Shown: in pieces, positions 52,637 to 61,700 of the stretch
Layout: every line of letters begins with the position of its first letter
How positions within the stretch are numbered: the first letter of the stretch is position 1
NCBI RefSeq assembly: GCF_014692525.1
Contig: NZ_JACNYL010000002.1
Coordinates: 310,001 to 374,000, forward strand
From: Sphingobacterium chuzhouense
GTDB lineage: Bacteria; Bacteroidota; Bacteroidia; Sphingobacteriales; Sphingobacteriaceae
Length of the DNA: 64,000 nucleotides
Direction of reading: 5' to 3'
Notes under the pieces: model-generated
Seen by the model: only the letters and a program-made list of their open reading frames with translations
What the model was told of the DNA's origin: nothing
The model's database searches: none
Position numbers and translations under genes: made by a program

Positions 52637-53920
52637 TTAGTTTAGCTGAAACGATGAGCCTTGATAGCTTTTAAACGAAACGGTATTATTTACAAAACCC
52701 CAAGCTTCGTTATAATCAAATGCATAAGTGCTGAATAAGCCCTCGAATTTTTCTTTTGTGATATGTTCGGAATAATTGTCACCATATTTTGCCAATAGAT
52801 TTCCAAAATATCGGGCTGCATCATATCCTTTATAGGAATAATCCGAAGGATTAACACTATATAAGGAATAGTATTTATCTTTAAATTCTTTTGTCCCTCT
52901 TGTCCATGACTTCAAATGGCTTTCTGAGGTGATAACAGGTCGAAAATCGCCAAATCGCTCATATATACTGAAATCTATACGATCCCATAAAGGATGTCCG
53001 TATACGCGAAACATATAAAATTCCTCGGAAGATTTCGCTTCTAAATTACTCACAAACGAACGCAACTGAAATTTATCTGTCGTACCCGCCACTATCAAAT
53101 TAGTACCTGTTAGACTAATCTCTTCATTCAATTGGGGAATCGACGATACGGAACGAACCTGAACAGACGGATTTGCCTTCTTAAGTTCCGACAAGAAACC
53201 GCTTAAAAATTGCCGCCCGTCATTGTCCGATGTATTATAAATAATAACTACATCCCCGGTTTTGTAATCTTGTCCGACACGCTCTGCCATAGCTTTCGTA
53301 TGCACATCAATAGATGGTGTTAGGGACACTAAATTAGGCAAATTGAATTCCCGAGCCCTTGTTGCTGCCAAAGGATTTACCTGCAATACATTTTTGTTTA
53401 AAAGATGCGTACCAAATGTGGTTATTTCTTTCGGAAATACAGGTCCTACAATCAGCGCCGCATTTGAAACCTCCTCAGATTTGGCGACCGATTGATTATG
53501 CACTTCGTTATCTCTCGAATCAATCACATTGAGCGAGAAAGAGCGGCCTTTTTGTGCCAATTCATCCAAACCTAACTGGAAACCTTGGTAAAAATCAAGT
53601 GCAATTGCCGAACGATTAACGTCTTCTTTTGATAATGTATGAGGTGAGATCCTATCCAATTGAAAAGGTAGAATCAATGCCACGCTGTTTCTAGCCGCTT
53701 CTGCTTTACGAGCATCTTCAACTGTTGTTTCTTTATCGACCGTTTCCGGTTTTTCCTCTTTTGGAACAGTCCCTCCTATATTTCCACTACCTTGGTCAGG
53801 TGATTTTAGTACCCTGGTCTTCGGTGAACAAGCTCCTAAAAAGAGAAGCAGTATTAATGCCCATACGAATAACCGCTTATTCCCATTCAATTGTTGCTGG
53901 CGGTTTTGAACTGATATCAT
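52637..53920 (-). CDS. periplasmic-binding-type lipoprotein (ABC substrate-binding fold)
   Basis: A 427-residue lipoprotein with a type I periplasmic-binding fold (Peripla_BP_6 / LppC-like). The lipobox LGAC follows a hydrophobic stretch, then a low-complexity linker (to about 75) and the two-lobed domain: [59 protein letters not shown] and [12 protein letters not shown]. No permease or ATPase gene is near, so it is not a standard transporter component. Homologues next to guaA in Bacteroidota often carry a LysM domain, missing here. The start may be the ATG used here, which overlaps guaA by 44 bases, or a TTG at 53890 that gives a more compact signal peptide. Confidence 0.8.
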   Translation of the reverse strand: MISVQNRQQQLNGNKRLFVWALILLLFLGACSPKTRVLKSPDQGSGNIGGTVPKEEKPETVDKETTVEDARKAEAARNSVALILPFQLDRISPHTLSKEDVNRSAIALDFYQGFQLGLDELAQKGRSFSLNVIDSRDNEVHNQSVAKSEEVSNAALIVGPVFPKEITTFGTHLLNKNVLQVNPLAATRAREFNLPNLVSLTPSIDVHTKAMAERVGQDYKTGDVVIIYNTSDNDGRQFLSGFLSELKKANPSVQVRSVSSIPQLNEEISLTGTNLIVAGTTDKFQLRSFVSNLEAKSSEEFYMFRVYGHPLWDRIDFSIYERFGDFRPVITSESHLKSWTRGTKEFKDKYYSLYSVNPSDYSYKGYDAARYFGNLLAKYGDNYSEHITKEKFEGLFSTYAFDYNEAWGFVNNTVSFKSYQGSSFQLN

Positions 53921-55427
53921 AGACAACTCTATTGATTCCTTTAACATGATTGATGATTTCGTTTGAAATTTTTGCTAACAAATCGTATGGCAAGTGAATC
54001 CAATCGGCTGTCATACCGTCTAATGAGCCTACTGCACGTAGGGCTACTACGTGTTCATACGTACGCTCATCGCCCATGACGCCTACAGATTGCACAGGTA
54101 GAAAAATAGTCCCTGCCTGCCATACTTTATCATACCATCCCGCTTCTTTTAAGTTACGAATATAGATGTCATCAGCTTCCTGCAAAATCCGTACCTTTTC
54201 TTCTGTGATGTCGCCAAGCACACGAATAGCTAATCCTGGCCCTGGGAAGGGATGACGTCCTAAAATATTGGAATCTACCTCCAATGTTCTTCCTACACGA
54301 CGTACTTCATCCTTAAACAAGGCTTTCAATGGTTCTATTACCTTAAGCTTCATAAAATCGGGCAAACCTCCTACATTATGATGGGATTTGATAGTTGCTG
54401 ATGGCCCTTTCACGGAGATCGATTCAATAACATCGGGATAGATCGTACCCTGCCCTAACCATTTTGCTTCAATTCCTTCCGGCAGTTCATGTTGAATATC
54501 CTTAGAAGCCTGATCGAACACATCAATAAAGGATGCACCAATTATTTTCCGCTTTTGTTCAGGTTCCGAAACACCTGTCAACCGACCAAAAAACAATTCT
54601 TTCGCATTGATTCCTTTAATATTTAGTCCCATATTTTTATATGAATCCAATACTTGTTCGTATTCATTTTTACGAAGCAAACCATGATCCACAAAAATAC
54701 AATGTAGATTTTTCCCGATAGCTTGGTGTAATAATACCGCTGCTACCGTAGAGTCTACACCACCCGACAATGCCATGATTACATGATCATCTCCTAACTG
54801 CGCCTTCAGCTCTGCTACTGTCGTTTCGACAAAGGTATCGGGAGTCCAGTCTTGCGAACAACCACATATATCAACGACAAAATTCTTTAACAATACTTGT
54901 CCGTCGGTACTGTGCGTCACCTCTGGGTGGAATTGGATACCGTACGTGCGTGTGCCTTCTATTTCGTATGCTGCCACACGTACCTTGTCCGTACTAGCAA
55001 TAATTTTAAAATTGGAAGGTATTTCCTTAATGGTGTCTCCATGCGACATCCACACCTGTGATTGTACCGGTACACCTTTCAACAAGGTACTTTCCTGATC
55101 CACAAATTGTAAATTCGCACGGCCATACTCCCGGATTTCGGAGGGTAATACCTCTCCTCCGGATTGCTGTGCTAGATATTGCGCCCCGTAGCAAACGGCC
55201 AATAATGGAAAACGATTTTGAATGTTGGTATAGTCTACCTGAGGTGCATCCTCTTGCCTAACAGAATATGGGCTACCTGAAAAGATAACACCTTTTACCG
55301 CATCATCAAATTCCGGTAAATTGTTATATGGATGAATTTCACAATAAACGTTAAGCTCACGAACACGGCGTGCTATTAGCTGTGTATATTGCGAGCCAAA
55401 ATCAAGAATGATAATTTTTTCGGACAT
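53877..55427 (-). CDS. guaA: GMP synthase (glutamine-hydrolysing)
   Basis: A 516-residue enzyme that aminates XMP to GMP. The class I glutamine amidotransferase domain (1-190) has the nucleophile loop [14 protein letters not shown] and [11 protein letters not shown]. The ATP-pyrophosphatase domain has [13 protein letters not shown]. The dimerisation domain contains [16 protein letters not shown] and ends with the universal KPPATIEWE. It is the first gene of an overlapping operon with a lipoprotein and an RNA methyltransferase. The -7 element lies only four bases before the start codon. Confidence 0.97.
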   Translation of the reverse strand: MSEKIIILDFGSQYTQLIARRVRELNVYCEIHPYNNLPEFDDAVKGVIFSGSPYSVRQEDAPQVDYTNIQNRFPLLAVCYGAQYLAQQSGGEVLPSEIREYGRANLQFVDQESTLLKGVPVQSQVWMSHGDTIKEIPSNFKIIASTDKVRVAAYEIEGTRTYGIQFHPEVTHSTDGQVLLKNFVVDICGCSQDWTPDTFVETTVAELKAQLGDDHVIMALSGGVDSTVAAVLLHQAIGKNLHCIFVDHGLLRKNEYEQVLDSYKNMGLNIKGINAKELFFGRLTGVSEPEQKRKIIGASFIDVFDQASKDIQHELPEGIEAKWLGQGTIYPDVIESISVKGPSATIKSHHNVGGLPDFMKLKVIEPLKALFKDEVRRVGRTLEVDSNILGRHPFPGPGLAIRVLGDITEEKVRILQEADDIYIRNLKEAGWYDKVWQAGTIFLPVQSVGVMGDERTYEHVVALRAVGSLDGMTADWIHLPYDLLAKISNEIINHVKGINRVVYDISSKPPATIEWE

Positions 55428-55431
55428 GGCG

Positions 55432-55439
55432 CAAAGTTA
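55432..55439 (-). promoter_or_regulatory. Bacteroidota -7 element directly before guaA
   Basis: Minus-strand TAACTTTG matches TAnnTTTG and ends four bases before the ATG, predicting a leaderless mRNA. No -33 TTTG at 17-19 bases. Confidence 0.45.
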
Positions 55440-55480
55440 CATATTCGCCTTGTATTTTTAGCGATTTTAATTGATTTCCT

Positions 55481-55990
55481 TTAACGTCCCAATAAAGCCA
55501 ATTCTTCTTCCGAATACATCTTTGCACCTTTTAGATAGACATAGATAAGTTGTTTCGTTTCCTTATCTCTTAACTTATATAAATTGTTCACTAAAAAATC
55601 TTTATCTTCTTCTATATTATCTTTATATCCTAAATACGATGGAATATAGTATTGAATACATAACCGAATATAACGCAATTCAATTTCACTCGGATTGTCC
55701 GCTATTTCCTCTTCTAACATTTTCTTTCCGCTTCTGAAATAGCTCATTTTTTTTAGGGGATTCCCCGTATGTTTTGCCATAAACATATGGTACGCTGCTT
55801 CATATCCTCGTTCCACAGGACAATCTGCATACTCTTCTAAGGCTTCCAGATGCTTTTTGCATGTCTCTTCATCTTTATGTCCTATCTTGAAATCCTTTCG
55901 GATTTCAGCAAGGGAAAGTTTTTGCCCAAATAACGCCGTCGTTGTTACTACTAACTGAAACAGCACAATATAAAAACATCTTTTCATCAT
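55481..55990 (-). CDS. uncharacterised exported helical protein
   Basis: A 169-residue protein. The start giving MMKRCFYIVLFQLVVTTTAL produces a clear signal peptide ending near LFGQ. The mature part is helical and charged (LAEIRKDFKIGHKDEETCKK, YEAAYHMFMAKHTGNPLKKM, IELRYIRLCIQYYIPSYLGY). Short proteins of this pattern recur in Bacteroidota without a known role. A 150-base gap on its upstream side shows nothing I recognise. Confidence 0.65.
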   Translation of the reverse strand: MMKRCFYIVLFQLVVTTTALFGQKLSLAEIRKDFKIGHKDEETCKKHLEALEEYADCPVERGYEAAYHMFMAKHTGNPLKKMSYFRSGKKMLEEEIADNPSEIELRYIRLCIQYYIPSYLGYKDNIEEDKDFLVNNLYKLRDKETKQLIYVYLKGAKMYSEEELALLGR

Positions 55991-56187
55991 AAGCCCCGTA
56001 TCGTTGGTTATATAGTATCTTTTTACAAAAAACAAGCCAATTTCCCTTCAAATGGCTTAACAAGTTACCATATAAAACGATAAGCTGCAACAGAAGGTGG
56101 ATTTTTTTATTAATCGTGTCGATGAACCGCCTCCATCACTGTCTTTCCCACAACCAACGAATAAAAAAGAAAGTGAAAAATAAAAGA

Positions 56188-57252
56188 TTAATTCATTTTT
56201 AACAACGTATTTCTTGCCTGCTGAGCAATATTATGATCTGGTCCATGGGATAATAATGTTAGCTTTTCGCGTATTTCTTTATCTATACGAACTTTATTGT
56301 TTCCAATAATCGAAAAGATTTTTCTGATCTGGCTCTCTGAAAGACTAGATAGAATGGATAGAAGTGTTAATATAGTATTCCTATCCAATTGAACTGTCGC
56401 CAGTCGATCTAACAATGCATTTTTTACTGAATTGTCTATATGCGGAAAATAAGTTACCAATTGTTGCTGATAATCTGGCAATGACATAATACTGTCTTTC
56501 AATTGCGCTAATGCAAAATGCGGTATATAGGTGTCCTTACTACTGATCAGTTTGATAATATCGTTACTCAACTGACGATGTTGTTCTTCCGTGATATTTT
56601 TTAAAACAAAACCTACATAATCCCGATTCCCTGAATTCAGCATATTTTTGACCATGGCACTATCAGACATTAACGATGTCGTAAATACTCTCATGCGTGA
56701 ACGTATAGGTCCATTAGTAAAATGCCAAAGCGTGTATACGGTGTACAACGCACCTTCCACTGTTGCTGCACTGAATGTCGGGCTTGTAGGTCTTGTAACC
56801 GCATCTATCTGTTGAGACCGCAGATAAAAGTCCGTATCTATCATATCGTCTACTTCATAATCCCGAAGAATAGCGGCAGTATCGGAAAGTATACGATGTA
56901 GCTGGTCATGATCTTCATCCGTAAATTCTATATGGTCGAATTTGGTTAACGAATACCAGGATGCTGTATGATAAGATATAAATTGTCCTAATAAATCCCA
57001 ACGTATAGTGATACTAATCGGCTTACATAAGCCATCTGAACAAACACCCGTCTCTAAATGAGCGGTATAGTACATAGGATAACCTTTCTTCGTGTAGGTA
57101 AGGTCAACGTCTACCGCTACGGAATCGTTGACCTCAAAATGGAATGCCGGAATTATCTTATTTGACGTTTTCGCGTCTTGTGCAGAAGAACTTCCTCCCA
57201 ACCATAACATTAGAATACATCCCAAACCTATCTTTTTGATGCTATTAGGCAT
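56188..57252 (-). CDS. uncharacterised exported protein coupled to FAD oxidoreductase
   Basis: A 354-residue protein I do not recognise. The ATG giving MPNSIKKIGLGCILMLW creates a signal peptide ending near SSSAQ and overlaps the stop of the FAD oxidoreductase by eight bases, a typical translational-coupling arrangement. The N-terminal domain has the pair GVCSDGLCKPISITIRWD, with two Cys five apart in a beta-rich setting. The C-terminal 170 residues look like HEAT-type helical repeats (for example IPHFALAQLKDSIMSLPDY, VKNALLDRLATVQLD). A periplasmic partner of the oxidoreductase is the natural reading; a redox or cofactor-binding role for the Cys pair is speculation. Confidence 0.75.
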   Translation of the reverse strand: MPNSIKKIGLGCILMLWLGGSSSAQDAKTSNKIIPAFHFEVNDSVAVDVDLTYTKKGYPMYYTAHLETGVCSDGLCKPISITIRWDLLGQFISYHTASWYSLTKFDHIEFTDEDHDQLHRILSDTAAILRDYEVDDMIDTDFYLRSQQIDAVTRPTSPTFSAATVEGALYTVYTLWHFTNGPIRSRMRVFTTSLMSDSAMVKNMLNSGNRDYVGFVLKNITEEQHRQLSNDIIKLISSKDTYIPHFALAQLKDSIMSLPDYQQQLVTYFPHIDNSVKNALLDRLATVQLDRNTILTLLSILSSLSESQIRKIFSIIGNNKVRIDKEIREKLTLLSHGPDHNIAQQARNTLLKMN

Positions 57253-59167
57253 AGCATCGGATTTCAAAAATCCTAGCAAGTTTATCATCGTGTGTTTTAA
57301 TTACCGTAATTCGAACTGTATCTGCCTGCACTTGTGGAAAAGCATGTACAAATTTACGTAGATAATTTTTTTCAAAATACGCATCATAGACCACCTTTCC
57401 TTTGTTGATTAACTCAATTTTAAAGTCAGAAACGGTTTCAGGCTGATATCCTCTTATTTGGTTCCTATGTACCGAACGTTGTCCGGATAGCCGTAAAAAA
57501 CGATTCAATCCGGTATCAAATGTGCATTCCACTGTTCCGATTCGTTGCGGCTTTTTCCAGCTAAGTTCAATCGAGGGCTCACCACCAGACATTTCTGCGC
57601 GCCATTGATGGGTCGCACCATCCTGTATATCGCGGTTCACACCATCAATTACATTAGCAGCTTTGCCGTCTATTGTTTCGTGCGATGCTTTCACTTGTGC
57701 TGAACGTGCCAGGTCCTGTTCGTCACCGTTTACTACCCCGAGTATCGCTTGATCCTGGCGCAACAGTATCTGTTGGAACTTCGCCAGATGTTTTTTATCC
57801 AAACATAGTTCTTTAGGTGTCAATGCATGTTCGATATTATAGGCCATAGCCGTACCGATGGCCTGACCCAGCACAGCACAAGTAGCCATTACTCGCGTCG
57901 TGGACAACGCAACGTGGGAGACGCTGATGTTACGTCCTGCCATATATAGGTTCTTAAAACTCCTGCTATACAGTGAACGCATAGGAATCGAGTAAGGTCC
58001 TTTTAATGGAATCGAGCGGAAAGGTCTTTGCGAAGTATCGTCCATACCCTCGGGGAGATGGTCGTCCAATGGCCATCCGCCGTAAGCGACGCGGTCTTCC
58101 AACAATGTGGGAGCCTGGGCATCCCGTTGGGTCATAACGTAGTCTCCTGTAATCCGTCGGCTTTCCCTTTTTCCGGGAATCATACCAAACCAGCTCAATG
58201 CCCAATTTGCCGATTTAGGATGATCGCCGGAGTTTTTAATATAATCCCAGATACCAAACATAACCGCCATTAAATCATCACGGATCTTCTGCCCATCGTT
58301 CACAATATCTTCCATACCACCCAATTCAATCCACCAATATCCATATTCATACGAATGAATCTTGCGATATTGGAAATCCTTAAAGGTATACTTCCTAGCC
58401 CAAGAAGGTGCTACAAAGGGCATAGGACGGTCATGTTCGGTGGCTTGGAACATCAAACTGTTTCCCATAGTGATTTCATCAGCCTTATCCAGCCCCAACG
58501 ACTCGTTATAGGTGGATTTGGCTTCACGTCCACGCATGAATTCGGCTCCGGCAAGTGCTGCCAACGTGCCATCACCTGTACAGTCCGCAAACTTTTTGGC
58601 TGTGATTTCGTACACCTCCTCTGTAGGAGAACAGAAGGCATTTATCCGGCGAATATTGTCTCCTTCGGTAATCACCTCATACATTACTGTATCCAGCAAA
58701 AGGGTGATATTCTTTTCTGAAAACACTTTATCGTACAGCACATAGTCCAACATCTCGTAACAGGCCTGTGGATTGGTGACGGATTCGGTCAGCATCAGTT
58801 CTTCCAGGATGCCCGTTTCCCGCCACACTTGTTTCAGCGCTGTGGCTCCCACAATATGCATCCTGATCTCGCTGCTGGCGTTCCCCCCTAGACGGGAACG
58901 GTCCTGCAACAAAACAACCTTAGCTCCATTTCTCGCAGCTGCCAGAGCAGCACAGACGCCCGATAGCCCTCCCCCGGCAATCAAGATATCCGTATCGATT
59001 TTCCGTCGTGCATAAACATCTGTCTGCTGATCAACTTCACCTAACTTTTTCGCTATTTCCTTCGAGCCGAAACTCAAAGTGGGGTTCAGCAAGAGGGCGC
59101 CCGAGCCCAAGCCCATTGTTCTCAAAAAATCCCGTCTGTTCGCTTTTATTTTCTTTTCTTCCATCAT
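57245..59167 (-). CDS. Tat-exported FAD-dependent oxidoreductase with C-terminal galactose-binding-like domain
   Basis: A 640-residue protein of the FAD_oxidored family (PF12831). Residues 1-35 carry a Tat signal, NRRDFLRTMGLGSGALLL. The dinucleotide fold is TDILIAGGGLSGVCAALAAA, followed by LGGNASSEIRMHIVGA. FADCTGDGTLAALAGA and NLYMAGRNISVSHVALSTTR are family marks near the FAD. Residues about 500-640 form a beta-rich domain (IELSWKKPQRIGTVECTFDT, VRITVIKTHDDKLARIFEI) like discoidin/F5-8C sugar-binding modules. It should oxidise a carbohydrate or related substrate in the periplasm. Such proteins are sometimes mislabelled xanthan lyase. It is in one operon with SusC/SusD. Confidence 0.88.
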   Translation of the reverse strand: MMEEKKIKANRRDFLRTMGLGSGALLLNPTLSFGSKEIAKKLGEVDQQTDVYARRKIDTDILIAGGGLSGVCAALAAARNGAKVVLLQDRSRLGGNASSEIRMHIVGATALKQVWRETGILEELMLTESVTNPQACYEMLDYVLYDKVFSEKNITLLLDTVMYEVITEGDNIRRINAFCSPTEEVYEITAKKFADCTGDGTLAALAGAEFMRGREAKSTYNESLGLDKADEITMGNSLMFQATEHDRPMPFVAPSWARKYTFKDFQYRKIHSYEYGYWWIELGGMEDIVNDGQKIRDDLMAVMFGIWDYIKNSGDHPKSANWALSWFGMIPGKRESRRITGDYVMTQRDAQAPTLLEDRVAYGGWPLDDHLPEGMDDTSQRPFRSIPLKGPYSIPMRSLYSRSFKNLYMAGRNISVSHVALSTTRVMATCAVLGQAIGTAMAYNIEHALTPKELCLDKKHLAKFQQILLRQDQAILGVVNGDEQDLARSAQVKASHETIDGKAANVIDGVNRDIQDGATHQWRAEMSGGEPSIELSWKKPQRIGTVECTFDTGLNRFLRLSGQRSVHRNQIRGYQPETVSDFKIELINKGKVVYDAYFEKNYLRKFVHAFPQVQADTVRITVIKTHDDKLARIFEIRCYA

Positions 59168-59249
59168 AATTTTTTTATTTTATTAGATATTAACTTTATT
59201 ATCCTATTATTACTGCTCGGAAAAATCAAGACTAACTATTCAAATTTTG

Positions 59250-60437
59250 TTAATCCCGGACATATATAGCGATATCATCCAGATTCATCCGACAATTAGT
59301 TGTAGAGCAATTAGCCGTCGCAAACTTGACAAACCTAAACCTGACAGGTTCTTCTATATCGAGTGGAATCTCCCTGTACATCAAGCTTGATGTATTGGTA
59401 TACACATCGCTGATATCCTCCCAAGTAATGCCGCCATCGCGAGAAGCTTGTACTTTAAACGTACTAGCTCCGTCTGCTGAGCATATTGTATGATAAAAAG
59501 ATATTTTGGACGCTCCATTTGGCAAATCATACCTCATCTCAAAAATACTCTGGTCGGTATGCGATCTAATTGTTCCATTACCATTTTTTCTTTCGTTATT
59601 ATTATTTCTGGATATTATAAATTTATCAAACCTCCAAAGCCCGGAGCCTACTTCCACATCTTCTGCGGAAGTCGTATTTGTTTTTGTATATCGCGTATCT
59701 TCAAAATCCTCCGGAAATCCATCGTATATTTCCGGTGGCTGTGGAGTTAGCGTTATAGGAAGATAATCCGTATAAAATGTATCAATAGCGTTTGGGTGAG
59801 GAAGGAATACTGTCCGGTATTCCAACGAACCTTCCAACGGGGCTTCATCAATAATGGTTTCCATATCGCTTGCTTTCACAATAATCAGATTTTCTGTTCC
59901 CTCCTGACTTTTATATCGGACTTCCGTCCTTATGTCATCTTCATTGAATTGAGCATACCAGGATATCCTTACCCTGTTGCCCAACGTCGAACGGGAAATT
60001 AATCTATTGGAAAGTGAACTGGCATAGGCTTCTCCAAACACCTCGCCCACGGTATCGACCACAAGGGAAGTATTCCCTTCCCGATCGAAAGTAAAAAATT
60101 CAAAGATATATGAGCCTTCTTCCATATTGTCAATAATGACACTCAGTGTGTCCGTATCAAAAGCACCTGTTACCGGAACTTCCACAGAATCGAGGCGATC
60201 ATTCCAATATATTTTGAATTTGGATACATTCATTCGCTTTGCTGCTAGCCATGCTTTCACCCGGTTACGCCCCGGTTGTATTCCGAGCGTATCCGGTTTT
60301 TGGCTATACCGGATCTCCCCATCCTTTATAAATTCTTTGTACGTACCATCCATCTTGCCGCATGCGGCTATGATCATAGTCCCTAAAGCAATTATCATCC
60401 ATAAGCCCTTTAGTGATATTTTCGTTTGACTTGACAT
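59250..60437 (-). CDS. DUF4998-containing surface lipoprotein
   Basis: A 395-residue lipoprotein. The lipobox IAAC follows a hydrophobic signal. Residues about 32-230 match DUF4998 (MDGTYKEFIKDGEIRYSQKP, GRNRVKAWLAAKRMNVSKFK), a beta-sandwich region of SusE/F-like proteins. The C-terminal half (FPEDFEDTRYTKTNTTSAED, FKVQASRDGGITWEDISDV, CRMNLDDIAIYVRD) looks like a carbohydrate-binding or MAM/choice-of-anchor-type sandwich. It is probably surface exposed and binds glycan for the SusC/D complex. The FAD oxidoreductase gene follows after 82 bases. Confidence 0.85.
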   Translation of the reverse strand: MSSQTKISLKGLWMIIALGTMIIAACGKMDGTYKEFIKDGEIRYSQKPDTLGIQPGRNRVKAWLAAKRMNVSKFKIYWNDRLDSVEVPVTGAFDTDTLSVIIDNMEEGSYIFEFFTFDREGNTSLVVDTVGEVFGEAYASSLSNRLISRSTLGNRVRISWYAQFNEDDIRTEVRYKSQEGTENLIIVKASDMETIIDEAPLEGSLEYRTVFLPHPNAIDTFYTDYLPITLTPQPPEIYDGFPEDFEDTRYTKTNTTSAEDVEVGSGLWRFDKFIISRNNNNERKNGNGTIRSHTDQSIFEMRYDLPNGASKISFYHTICSADGASTFKVQASRDGGITWEDISDVYTNTSSLMYREIPLDIEEPVRFRFVKFATANCSTTNCRMNLDDIAIYVRD

Positions 60438-60475
60438 TTTTCTTAGTTCTTAAGTTTCATTACAATACTTATTCT

Positions 60476-61681
60476 TTATGGTTGCTCCTCTCCCCACAGC
60501 GTAATTTCCCGCATCCAGGCAGTTCCATTGGCCGAGTTGCGCGGTGATCCAAAAGAAGATAATATATTTATACGTAAATATTTGACCGGGGGTGCATCCT
60601 GCGATACGTCAAAGTCGAAGCCTGCAACAGCCACAGCGCTATCATCTGCTGACAGCTCCCCCTCGGGCAAGCCCGACGGCTTGACCACTGTATAAAAGCC
60701 CAACAATTCCCAACCATCGAAACTTCCCTGCGGATCCGGATCATTGCTTCCCCAGAGTTCAAACTCTTTAACATTACCCGAACTATATTGTCGACCATCG
60801 TGTACGCCCCAAAATTTAAAGCGGCTTAATTTGGATCGTGTGCCCAGATTGAAGTTAAATCGTGTTGGAAAAGCGCCTGTAGAACTAATTCCGCCACCAG
60901 TATTAGCTGTAACATTATCCCATAAACCTGTAAGATTCCAAGCGTTATTTCCATCTCCAGGCAATGCAAGAGCCGAAAACATGCTTTTGTTCAATTGTGT
61001 CTCATGAATGGGAGTAATCTCGCGCACCAGCGTATCCGAACGGTTTTCCCAACGGTCGTAGATCGACACGCCAAATGTTGTAGGTATAGCATCTAACCCT
61101 CTAACGGAATAAGCGCCCAAAGGCAAAGACATATAATATTTATCATACTCCACCCAATCGCCATGCTCGTCCTTGATCAGGACATTCGCAATGAGGTTTG
61201 CCTTGGCCGTATTTTCGAAGGTAAGATAGATTCCGCCAAACCCCTGAACATAGTCCAACGTTGCAAAAGCCGTTTGCACTGGTGGTGGCAATGGTCTTAT
61301 TGTAACAGTTGTCTTTTCCGAGCGATTTCCACTACGATCGACAGCATACAGATCTACGTTGTACTCGTCCGTCGTCCCAAAGCCAACCACCGTTAATGAA
61401 TTGCTGTAATAAGAGGATTTTACATTATAACCTACTCCCGGTCTGATCTCATACTCCCCAACCACATACAGGATGTCAAAATCGTCCGGTAGAGAATAGT
61501 TTATCTTAGCTGATCCCGGAAGACCTTCAAACGTGACATCAGTGACCGGTCCAGGGGCAACACCGTCCTGCTCGAGGTTATCCCGTAATTCTACCTTATC
61601 ACAGGAAGACAGCAGACAAATAACACCACTAAGCAGCAAGATTATATTTTTACACAGTATTTCTAACGTTTTCATTAGCAT
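60476..61681 (-). CDS. DUF4959/DUF5126/DUF5000 surface lipoprotein
   Basis: A 401-residue lipoprotein with lipobox LLSSC near residue 27. The domains in order are DUF4959 (about 30-130: GPVTDVTFEGLPGSAKINYS, YAVDRSGNRSEKTTV), DUF5126 (about 130-225: PVQTAFATLDYVQGFGGIYL, YMSLPLGAYSVRGLDAIPTT) and DUF5000 (about 235-401: a discoidin-like module, FELWGSNDPDPQGSF, ending WMREITLWGEEQP). This triplet is a standard companion of certain SusC/SusD pairs and takes the SusE/SusF place. It likely binds the target glycan at the cell surface. Confidence 0.92.
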   Translation of the reverse strand: MLMKTLEILCKNIILLLSGVICLLSSCDKVELRDNLEQDGVAPGPVTDVTFEGLPGSAKINYSLPDDFDILYVVGEYEIRPGVGYNVKSSYYSNSLTVVGFGTTDEYNVDLYAVDRSGNRSEKTTVTIRPLPPPVQTAFATLDYVQGFGGIYLTFENTAKANLIANVLIKDEHGDWVEYDKYYMSLPLGAYSVRGLDAIPTTFGVSIYDRWENRSDTLVREITPIHETQLNKSMFSALALPGDGNNAWNLTGLWDNVTANTGGGISSTGAFPTRFNFNLGTRSKLSRFKFWGVHDGRQYSSGNVKEFELWGSNDPDPQGSFDGWELLGFYTVVKPSGLPEGELSADDSAVAVAGFDFDVSQDAPPVKYLRINILSSFGSPRNSANGTAWMREITLWGEEQP

Positions 61682-61700
61682 ATTTTTTTTACTATAAAGT

